5,269 nt of DNA from Candidatus Rokuibacteriota bacterium. GTDB taxonomy: Bacteria; Methylomirabilota; Methylomirabilia; Rokubacteriales; JACOUJ01. The notes below the pieces were generated by a model. It had not been told where the DNA came from. It ran no database searches and saw nothing but the letters and a program-made list of their open reading frames with translations. The stretch covers positions 1-5,269 of the forward strand of contig JACOUJ010000128.1 of the NCBI GenBank assembly GCA_016177865.1. The letters are read 5' to 3'. A program made the position numbers and the translations under genes. Positions 1 through 5,269 of this stretch are shown in pieces; position 1 is the first letter of the stretch, and the number at the start of each line of letters is the position of its first letter.

Positions 1-918
1 CCTGTCCAGGGATGTGCCGCGGGGCGGGGGAGTCCCGAACTGCTGCCGGATGTCGAGCACACTCTGGAGGTCTGCCAGATTCAGCGCCCCGTCCGCCGGG
101 AGTTCCGCGAGGAACCTGGCCGCGACGGATGGGGGCACGTTCCCCACGGTGGCGATCAGCTTGAGGGCGGCCTCGCGATTGGCGGGGTCCTTGGCCCACC
201 GAAGACCGGCCAGCCAGGCGCGAAGAAAACCCACCAGCTCCTTCCGGTGGCTTTGCGCCCAGGCGCGGTTGACCGCCCAGACAAAGCCCGGAATATTTTC
301 GTCGAGCAGGCGGACCAGCCCCGCCTGGATCCCCTGGGCATCAACCGGCGGGTTGAGAATCCCGGCGAAGGTCTCGCCCTTTTTCATCGACTCGAGCCGT
401 TGGGCAGGGCCTCCCGCCGGCACCAGCTCGTAGTCGCCGCGCTTGAGATCCAGGCCGCGGGCCAGGAGGATGCGCCGCAAGGTCAGGGCGAAGGCGGTGT
501 CCACAGCATCGACGGCCAACTTCTTGCCCTTGAGATCGCTCCAACTCTTGATCTCCGGACGAACAATGACCGGGAGGAGCGCCGTCTCGAGGGTGCGGGA
601 GACCGCGATCATCTCCGCCCCCTCGCGGCCGGACCAGTAGAGGACGTTATCGAACGAGGTCTGGCCGACGTCGAAGGTGCCGGCGCCGATCCCCCGCATC
701 TGGTCTGTCGAGCTGCGCGTGACGGTGATCGTCGTGTCAATCCCCTCGGCGGCGAAGAGCCCCCGCGCCCGGGCGACGAGGACGGGCACATCGATGACGA
801 ACCAATTGACGCGCACCGTGCCTGACCCGTATTGTTGCGCCTCGCTTGGGGTCGTGGCGCAGAAGATGGGGAAGAGTATCGAGACGAAAGTGACGAAAGC
901 AAGCGTTTTGGCACCCAT
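1..918 (-). CDS. ABC transporter substrate-binding protein, NMT1/TauA/SsuA-like (partial, 3' end outside window)
   Basis: The frame is open from the ATG at 918 to position 1, giving 306 codons with no stop. The C-terminus therefore lies beyond the left edge, although family members are around 310-340 residues, so little should be missing. Residues 1-27 look like a Sec signal peptide: MGAK, then a hydrophobic core (LAFVTFVSILFPIFCA) and a likely cleavage after S-E-A before QQYGSG. C20 is not in a proper lipobox, so a lipoprotein is unlikely. The mature part resembles periplasmic proteins of the nitrate/sulfonate/taurine/thiamine-precursor class: VRVNWFVIDVPVLVARARGL (35-54) with FAAEGID (55-61), AGTFDVGQTS (79-88), and the hinge-type strand SWSDLKGKKLAVDA (125-138). 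The helix VWAVNRAWAQSHRKELVGFL (213-232) is typical of the second lobe. An AGGAGG site sits six bases before the ATG. No LivJ-type features are seen. It may serve the Liv-type importer here or a TauBC-type permease further left. Confidence 0.85.
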   Translation of the reverse strand, partial: MGAKTLAFVTFVSILFPIFCATTPSEAQQYGSGTVRVNWFVIDVPVLVARARGLFAAEGIDTTITVTRSSTDQMRGIGAGTFDVGQTSFDNVLYWSGREGAEMIAVSRTLETALLPVIVRPEIKSWSDLKGKKLAVDAVDTAFALTLRRILLARGLDLKRGDYELVPAGGPAQRLESMKKGETFAGILNPPVDAQGIQAGLVRLLDENIPGFVWAVNRAWAQSHRKELVGFLRAWLAGLRWAKDPANREAALKLIATVGNVPPSVAARFLAELPADGALNLADLQSVLDIRQQFGTPPPRGTSLDR

Positions 919-924
919 GTTCTC

Positions 925-930
925 CCTCCT
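925..930 (-). promoter_or_regulatory. Ribosome-binding site of the substrate-binding protein gene
   Basis: The minus strand reads AGGAGG, followed by a six-base spacer (GAGAAC) and ATG at 918. It lies in the 18-bp gap after the FAH gene stop and fixes the start of the secreted binding protein, which immediately encodes a plausible signal peptide. Confidence 0.85.
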
Positions 931-936
931 TGCAGG

Positions 937-1851
937 CTACACCTTCGTGATTCCAACCGGGCCGCTCGGCGGCGAGCTCGGGGTGACGCCGGGAATCCAC
1001 TCTGTATCTTTGCGCGGGCTATTCCCCTTGAACTGGAACTTCGCCCGCCCCAATCGCTCGATCTCGATCTCCAGCGTCTCGCCGGGGTTCACTGGACCGA
1101 GCCCCTCGTGGTACGTCCCGGTGGCAATCACGTCACCGGGCTGGAGCTGGAGGTATTTCGAGAGCCACGCGATCTGAGCCGGAATCTTCTGGGCCATGTA
1201 CGTCGTGTTGTAGTCCTGCCGGGGCTTGCCGTTCACCCAGGACTTTACGACGAGGTTGTGGGGATCCGGCACCTCGTCCCTGGTGGTGATCCAGGGCCCC
1301 AGGCAGGCGTAGGTGTCCTGCCCCTTGTGCAGGAAGTGGGTGCGTCGGGTCAAGCCTCGCGCAGAGATGTCAAAGAACGGCGCATAGCCGAAGACGTACT
1401 TCATGGCATCAGACTCTTTGACGTTCTTGGCTCGCTTGCCCATGATGAACGCCAGCTCGGCCTCCGCGTGGTAGCAAATGACGGGCGGAATGTCCAGGAG
1501 GAGGACCGTGCCGCCCTGACCGACGACCTCCGGGGCCTTATAGAAGAACTCGGGCGGTAGAGTGTCAGAGGTCCGGTCCGGCCGATCCATGTAGTTGACA
1601 AAGGCCGCGAGGACCTTGCTGGGACGCGGAATCGGCGGGAGCAGCTTCACGCGAGAGAGTGACACGCCCTTCTTCTTGGCGGCGATCTTCTGAAATTGCT
1701 TTCGGTAATCGCTCCAGTGCTCAATGACTTCCTCCATCACCTGCTGAGGGCTCTTGATGGTTCGATGAGGGATGGTGTCGCTGACATCGACGACCATGTT
1801 GCCGTCCTTCAGGATGCCGACCCGGTTGTCCTTGAAGCGAAGAATTCTCAC
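937..1851 (-). CDS. Fumarylacetoacetate hydrolase (FAH) family protein
   Basis: A 304-residue cytoplasmic metal-dependent enzyme of the FAH superfamily. Members hydrolyse, decarboxylate or isomerise beta-dicarbonyl compounds such as acylpyruvates and products of aromatic ring cleavage. The N-terminal 70 residues are the usual variable lid. The catalytic domain starts at about 71 with LPPIPRPSKVLAAFVNY. Expected metal ligands are E130 and E132 in CYHAEAELAFIMGKRAKNV, and D161 in FFDISARG. K105 in FFYKAP, the HKGQDTYACLGPWI segment (175-188) and the PGDVIATGT motif (238-246) complete the fold. Two spots differ from the commonest consensus: SARG (163-166) where SARD is usual, and TGTYHEG where TGTPxG is usual. 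The C-terminal extension from about 275 is Pro/Ser/Gly-rich. The start is GTG at 1851, supported by AGGAGG nine bases upstream and an immediate match to family N-termini (MRILRFKDNRVGIL). It follows livF by 21 bp and precedes the binding-protein gene by 18 bp. The exact substrate is unknown. Confidence 0.9.
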   Translation of the reverse strand: MRILRFKDNRVGILKDGNMVVDVSDTIPHRTIKSPQQVMEEVIEHWSDYRKQFQKIAAKKKGVSLSRVKLLPPIPRPSKVLAAFVNYMDRPDRTSDTLPPEFFYKAPEVVGQGGTVLLLDIPPVICYHAEAELAFIMGKRAKNVKESDAMKYVFGYAPFFDISARGLTRRTHFLHKGQDTYACLGPWITTRDEVPDPHNLVVKSWVNGKPRQDYNTTYMAQKIPAQIAWLSKYLQLQPGDVIATGTYHEGLGPVNPGETLEIEIERLGRAKFQFKGNSPRKDTEWIPGVTPSSPPSGPVGITKV

Positions 1852-1860
1852 GTGTGATAC

Positions 1861-1866
1861 CCTCCT
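1861..1866 (-). promoter_or_regulatory. Ribosome-binding site of the FAH-family gene
   Basis: On the minus strand this reads AGGAGG, a full match to the Shine-Dalgarno consensus, nine bases before the GTG at 1851. It supports the GTG start. It lies in the 21-bp gap after livF. A nearby ATG at 1871 is out of frame and meets a stop within eight codons. Confidence 0.8.
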
Positions 1867-1872
1867 TCCATG

Positions 1873-2592
1873 TTAGACAACTTGGCCCCTGTGGCCAAGA
1901 TACGCCTCTTGAATATGCGGTTGTCGGAGAAGGTCCGCCGGGGGTCCTTCCGACACGATCCGCCCCTGCTCGAGGACATAGGCGCGGCCGGCAATCTCCA
2001 AAGCCTTGGCGACGTTCTGCTCCACGAGGAGAACTGCCACGCCGTCCCGGTGGATCTCGGTCACCACCTCGAAGAGATGGTCGACGAGCCCGGGTGCGAG
2101 TCCGAGTGAGGGCTCGTCGAGGAGGAGCAGCCGGGGGCAGGCCATGAGGGCGCGCCCGATTGCCAGCATCTGCTGCATCCCGCCAGACAGCGCGCCCGCG
2201 GCCTGCCGGCGCCGCTCCCGAAGGATGGGAAAGATCGAGTAGACGCGGTCGAGGCTCTTCTGCCTGGCGGTCCGCGCGGTGGGGACATAGCAGCCGATCT
2301 CGAGGTTCTCCTCCACGGTCATCGCAATGAAGAGGCGTCGGCCCTCCGGGACGATCGCAATCCCGTGGCCACAGACCTGGTGCGCGGCGCAGCGCGAGAG
2401 ATTGTGGCCGCCGAAGCGGATGTCTCCCCGGCGGGCAGGGAGAAGTCCCGCGATCGCGTTGATGAGCGTGGTCTTGCCGGCCCCGTTCGGGCCGACGATG
2501 GCCACCAGCTCCCGGTCCCGGACCGTCAACGAGACATTCCAGAGCGCGGGCGCGTCGCCGTAGGCCACGTCGAGATCGGCGACCTCAAGCAT
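1873..2592 (-). CDS. livF: Branched-chain amino acid-type ABC transporter ATP-binding protein, LivF family
   Basis: This is the second cytoplasmic ATPase of the importer, expected to pair with the LivG domain of the upstream fusion. The 239-residue length is typical of LivF. Motifs are intact: Walker A GPNGAGKTT (34-42), the LivF-type Q-loop region VPEGRRLF (81-88), signature LSGGMQQ (135-141), Walker B LLLLDEP (155-161) followed by SLGLAP, and the H-loop segment LLVEQN (188-193). In LivF proteins the H-loop histidine is normally replaced by glutamine, so Q192 is not a defect. The protein ends with QPHIQEAYLGH and a short tail, as expected. The ATG at 2592 overlaps the end of the fused livM/livG gene by 8 bases (ATGCTTGA), which points to translational coupling. 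A weak GGGGAAGG purine run sits just upstream inside the preceding gene. The stop is TAA, followed by a 21-bp gap to the next gene. Confidence 0.95.
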   Translation of the reverse strand: MLEVADLDVAYGDAPALWNVSLTVRDRELVAIVGPNGAGKTTLINAIAGLLPARRGDIRFGGHNLSRCAAHQVCGHGIAIVPEGRRLFIAMTVEENLEIGCYVPTARTARQKSLDRVYSIFPILRERRRQAAGALSGGMQQMLAIGRALMACPRLLLLDEPSLGLAPGLVDHLFEVVTEIHRDGVAVLLVEQNVAKALEIAGRAYVLEQGRIVSEGPPADLLRQPHIQEAYLGHRGQVV

Positions 2593-4336
2593 AGGCCTTC
2601 CCCAAGTAGGCCTTGACGACGTCGGGCTGGCGCATCACATCACGGGGCGCGCCGTCCGCGATCACCTGACCGTAGTTCAGGACGACGACACGGTCGGTGA
2701 GATCGAGGATGGCCCGCATGACGTGCTCGACGAAGACCACGGTGGTGCCACGATCGCGGATCTGTCGGATGAGCTGGAGGGCGCCGGCCATCTCGGTGGG
2801 GGTCAGCCCCGAGAGGACCTCGTCCAGGAGGAGGAGGCGGGGCTCGGAGGCCAGGGCGCGGGCCAGCTCGAGGAGCTTCCGCTGGTGGAGGTTCAGGGAG
2901 CCGGGAAGGGCCGCGGCCTTGTCGGCGAGGCCGGCGAAGGCGAGCCAGCGCCAGGCGTGGGCTCCGGCGGTCGGGCGATCGTAGGTGTGCGGGCCGAACA
3001 TGGCGGCGAGGGCGACGTTGTCCAGGACGGAGAGCCACTTGACGGGGCGGGGGATCTGGTAGGTGCGGGAGACGCCCAGGCGAGCGATCCTGTGGGCCTC
3101 GAGGGCGGCAAGGTTCTGGCCAGCGAACGAGAGGCGGCCCCCATCGAGTCGGTAGTAGCCGCTGACCACGTTGATGAGCGTGGATTTGCCCGAGCCGTTC
3201 GGACCGACGAGGCCGAGGATCTCACCCTCGCGGACCTCGAGGCTCACGCGCGCAAGGGCCTGGAGACCGCGGAAGGCCTTTCTCACGTCCGCGCAGACGA
3301 GGAGAGACGTTCCCGGGTTCGCGGGCCGCGCGGGAGCGTCCTGGCTCAGGGCCCGGGGGGACGGCTGGGCCGACGCCCGGCGCGCGCGCCGTCTAGCGAG
3401 CCGATGGACGAATCGGCCGAAGACGCCCTCGGGAAGGAAGATGATGACCACGATGAGGATCGCCCCGATCAGGATCCGGTTCAAGATCGCGCTCCCCCCG
3501 CCGGTCAGGGTGTAGAGGATTGTTGTCATGAGCCCGGCGCCGACGGACGGCCCGAACCAGTGGGTCATGCCGCCGAACATGCTCATCAGGATTGCGTCCA
3601 TCGCCACGAGGAGCGAGAACGATTCCGCGACCGTCACGTAGGTGAGGAACATCGCGTGCAATCCGCCGGCCAGTCCGGCGAAGAGGCAGGAAAGCCCGAA
3701 GGCCACGAGCTTGTAGCGGTAGGTCGGTACTCCCAACACCTCGGCGACGTCCTCGTCGCCGCGAATCGCGAACAGCCCCATGCCCCACCGTGAATGATAG
3801 ATCGCGTAGGCCGACCACACCGTCACCAGCGCGATGGCGAGGCCGAGGAGATAGATCGTCCCCACGGGGGAGCCGAAGGTCTTCGGGAGCGGGATCGCGC
3901 TCAGGAACACCCCCGGCCCGCCGTCGATCTTGGTGTTGAGGACGATCGTCGACAACACGAACGTGACCGCCATGGTGAGCAGGGCGAATAGCTCCCCACG
4001 CAGCCGGCGGACCCGGAAGGCCACGGCCCCGATCCCCACGCCGAAGAGCGCCGCGAGGAGGCCGGCGACCGGGAGCGTCCAGAGAAACGGCCAGCCGAAG
4101 CTCACGGCCAGCGTGGCCGTGGTGTAGATCCCGGCGCCGAAGAAGGCCCCATGGCCGAAGCTGAAGTAGCCGGTGTAGCCGCTCAAGATCGTCCAGCTCG
4201 TGGCCAGGGCCGCCCAGAGAAAGCAGATGTAGAGGAAGGATTCGAAGAACGCGGGAAGCCCGAAGCTTGGCACGACGGCCAAGCCGGCACCGACGAGGAG
4301 GAAGAGGACCGGAGCAGGGACCCTCCGCATGCTCAT
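2585..4336 (-). CDS. livM/livG: Fused ABC transporter permease (LivM) and ATP-binding protein (LivG)
   Basis: A 583-residue protein joins the second pore subunit and one ATPase of the importer in a single chain. Residues 1 to about 310 are LivM: several membrane segments, the conserved SGYTGYFSFGHGAFFGAGIY (52-71), the coupling loop around G-L-F-A-I-R-G-D-E-D-V-A-E-V-L-G-V (187-203), and LPEGVFG (301-307). A basic, Ala/Pro-rich linker covers about 311-343. Residues 344-583 are LivG: Walker A GPNGSGKST (378-386), Q-loop Q427, a signature region reading LNLHQ (481-485) in place of LSGGQ, Walker B LLLLDE (501-506), H-loop H538, and a C-terminal RQPDVVKAYLG typical of branched-chain transporter ATPases. 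I chose the ATG at 4336 because it overlaps the livH stop (ATGA) and begins the LivM homology. The frame stays open up to an ATG at 4849, but that extension is unlike LivM and lies wholly inside livH. No independent ribosome-binding site or plausible start separates the two domains. Confidence 0.93.
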   Translation of the reverse strand: MSMRRVPAPVLFLLVGAGLAVVPSFGLPAFFESFLYICFLWAALATSWTILSGYTGYFSFGHGAFFGAGIYTTATLAVSFGWPFLWTLPVAGLLAALFGVGIGAVAFRVRRLRGELFALLTMAVTFVLSTIVLNTKIDGGPGVFLSAIPLPKTFGSPVGTIYLLGLAIALVTVWSAYAIYHSRWGMGLFAIRGDEDVAEVLGVPTYRYKLVAFGLSCLFAGLAGGLHAMFLTYVTVAESFSLLVAMDAILMSMFGGMTHWFGPSVGAGLMTTILYTLTGGGSAILNRILIGAILIVVIIFLPEGVFGRFVHRLARRRARRASAQPSPRALSQDAPARPANPGTSLLVCADVRKAFRGLQALARVSLEVREGEILGLVGPNGSGKSTLINVVSGYYRLDGGRLSFAGQNLAALEAHRIARLGVSRTYQIPRPVKWLSVLDNVALAAMFGPHTYDRPTAGAHAWRWLAFAGLADKAAALPGSLNLHQRKLLELARALASEPRLLLLDEVLSGLTPTEMAGALQLIRQIRDRGTTVVFVEHVMRAILDLTDRVVVLNYGQVIADGAPRDVMRQPDVVKAYLGKAYA

Positions 4337-5184
4337 ATGCGTTCTGGTCTGAGGAGCAGCACCAGGATCAGCAAAGTGAAGGAGACGAGCGGCGCCCAGC
4401 CCGGGGCCGTGACGGCCATCGTCACGGCTTCGCTCACCCCGATCAGGATGCCCGCGGCCAGGAGTCCGAGAGGGTTTCCGAGCCGGCCGATGATCACGGC
4501 CGCGAAGACGACGCCGATCCAGGCGTAAACCTGAGAGGGCGCGAGCGTGTAGATGAGGGCGATGAAGGCGCCCGCGATTCCCGCATAGGCGGCGCCCAGC
4601 CCCGAGATCAGGAGGGCCAACCGCCGGTGATTCACCCCGAAGGCCGCGGCGATCTGCGGGTCCTCCGCCGTGGCGCGCATCGCCTTGCCGACGTAGGTCC
4701 ACTTGAGCCAGGCCCACGTGAGGAACGAGACCGCTGCGGCGATCAGGAACGCCAAGAGCTCGGGGAGCGGGACGAAGAGCTTCCCGATCGTGAACGAGAT
4801 CGCTCCGTAGCTGGACTCGAGCCGGCGGAAATCGGCGGTCCAGATCCACTGGATGACCGCCTCGATGATGAGGGTCAGGCCGAAGGTGACGATGAGCGAG
4901 ATGAACTCGTTGACCCCGGTGCGCACGAAGGCCTCCTGGAGGAGGACGCCTAGCAGGAAGAAGCCCGGGATGATCAGGAGGAGAGTGAGGAGCGGATCCA
5001 CGCGGAAGACCGTCGCGAGCTGATAGGTCAGGTAGGCCCCGAGGAAGGCGAGCGCGAAGTAGGTGAGGTTGATCAGCCGGAGCATCCCCCAGGTGAGGCT
5101 CAAGCCGAGGCCCAGCAGGCCGTAGAGACCACCGAGGAAGAGTCCCGAGAGGACAGACTGGCCGAGGAGCGTTAGGCTCGGCAT
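4333..5184 (-). CDS. livH: Branched-chain amino acid-type ABC transporter permease, LivH family
   Basis: This is one of the two inner-membrane pore subunits of a HAAT-type ABC importer, which moves small polar organic substrates from periplasm to cytoplasm. The 283-residue length is normal for LivH. The protein is almost entirely hydrophobic, with about eight membrane segments. The family N-terminus is clear: a G-L-Y-G-L-L-G-L-G-L stretch at residues 19-28, then TWGMLRLINL (31-40) and the GAY motif (49-51). The cytoplasmic coupling loop that contacts the ATPases is at about 166-189 (GKAMRATAEDPQIAAAFGVN). The C-terminal half has G-R-L-G-N-P-L-G (233-240) and GILIGVSEA (245-253). It ends at RPERI and lacks the RPxGLFG-like tail common in the family. 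The ATG at 5184 is the first in-frame start after a TGA two codons upstream. No Shine-Dalgarno sequence precedes it. Its stop overlaps the next start by 4 bases (ATGA). The transported substrate is not predictable; HAAT systems also carry urea, amides and aromatic acids. Confidence 0.93.
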   Translation of the reverse strand: MPSLTLLGQSVLSGLFLGGLYGLLGLGLSLTWGMLRLINLTYFALAFLGAYLTYQLATVFRVDPLLTLLLIIPGFFLLGVLLQEAFVRTGVNEFISLIVTFGLTLIIEAVIQWIWTADFRRLESSYGAISFTIGKLFVPLPELLAFLIAAAVSFLTWAWLKWTYVGKAMRATAEDPQIAAAFGVNHRRLALLISGLGAAYAGIAGAFIALIYTLAPSQVYAWIGVVFAAVIIGRLGNPLGLLAAGILIGVSEAVTMAVTAPGWAPLVSFTLLILVLLLRPERI

Positions 5185-5269
5185 GGGTCAGGTACGGGCG
5201 CGAAATATCGGGTCGCGGCTTGAGCCGGGGAGCAGTGCCGAGAACAAAGCAGGAGCTGCAATGGGCTCA
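5185..5269 (-). other. Region upstream of livH; possible 3' tail of an upstream gene
   Basis: These 85 bases contain no recognisable domain. In the frame of livH, the minus strand is open from 5268 to a TGA at 5190-5188, encoding about 26 residues ending PIFRART. This could be the tail of an upstream gene ending 3 bp before livH, which would explain why livH has no Shine-Dalgarno sequence, but it is short enough to be chance. A small inverted repeat with 5-bp arms (CGGCT, TG spacer, AGCCG; 5216-5227) is present. I see no convincing -35/-10 promoter pair. Confidence 0.25.

Noticed and set aside
1..918. Several short plus- and minus-strand frames with their own starts in the left end
   Set aside because: They are shadows of the single 306-codon minus-strand frame, which shows a signal peptide and NMT1/TauA-like motifs and lacks a stop only because it leaves the window.
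832..1560. Plus-strand open frame of 242 codons across the FAH and binding-protein genes
   Set aside because: It lies opposite two genes with clear family motifs and good ribosome-binding sites, has no domain of its own, and crosses their boundary.
2458..3213. Repeated ATPase motif DNA (Walker A regions of LivG and LivF), considered as a duplication
   Set aside because: The similarity is limited to conserved ABC motifs and reflects ancient paralogy, not a recent repeat.
2723..3793. Long plus-strand open frame (356 codons) opposite livM/livG
   Set aside because: It is antisense to a strongly conserved permease and ATPase. Its translation is rich in E, G, D, R and A with no fold-like pattern, as expected for a shadow frame in GC-rich DNA.
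4337..4849. N-terminal extension of the livM/livG frame to an ATG at 4849
   Set aside because: The 171 extra codons lie entirely inside livH in another frame and encode Arg/Pro/Gly-rich sequence unlike LivM. The ATG at 4336, overlapping the livH stop, fits the family start.
4267..4953. Plus-strand open frame of 228 codons opposite livH and the livM start
   Set aside because: The product is highly charged and low in complexity, lies antisense to a conserved membrane protein, and matches no family I recognise.
5216..5227. Inverted repeat CGGCT-TG-AGCCG upstream of livH, considered as an operator or terminator
   Set aside because: The arms are only 5 bp and GC-rich, there is no T-run, and no second copy is seen. 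Chance is likely in this base composition.

Overview
The window is GC-rich, gene-dense bacterial DNA. All five recognisable genes lie on the minus strand and read from right to left as one apparent operon. I see no tRNA, rRNA, CRISPR array, insertion sequence or phage-like gene. The high GC, GTG as well as ATG starts, and a HAAT-type (branched-chain amino acid type) transporter beside catabolic and TauA/NMT1-like genes suggest a soil or sediment heterotroph. Proteobacteria or a Rokubacteria/Methylomirabilota-like lineage would fit, but the sequence alone does not fix the taxon.

Layout in transcription order: (1) 5269-5185, a short upstream stretch that may be the tail of another gene or a leader. 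(2) 5184-4333, a LivH-type permease. (3) 4336-2585, a single polypeptide carrying a LivM-type permease fused to a LivG-type ATPase. (4) 2592-1873, a LivF-type ATPase. (5) 1851-937, a fumarylacetoacetate hydrolase (FAH) family enzyme with a GTG start. (6) 918 to beyond position 1, a secreted NMT1/TauA/SsuA-like periplasmic substrate-binding protein. Its reading frame is open for 306 codons and runs off the left edge without a stop.

The three transporter genes overlap by 4 and 8 bases, which implies translational coupling. Together they supply every membrane and ATPase part of an importer: LivH and LivM form the pore, LivG and LivF hydrolyse ATP. The last two genes are separated by 21 and 18 bp, and each has a strong AGGAGG ribosome-binding site. 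No LivJ-type binding protein, the usual partner of this permease class, is in the window; the only binding protein is of the TauA/NMT1 type. The simplest reading is uptake of a small organic acid or amide-like compound followed by cleavage or isomerisation of a beta-dicarbonyl-type intermediate by the FAH enzyme. The substrate cannot be named from the sequence.

I found no clearly undescribed system. The points most worth a second look are the LivM-LivG fusion, the pairing of LivHMGF with a TauA-like binding protein and an FAH enzyme, and some atypical motif residues in the fused ATPase and the FAH enzyme.
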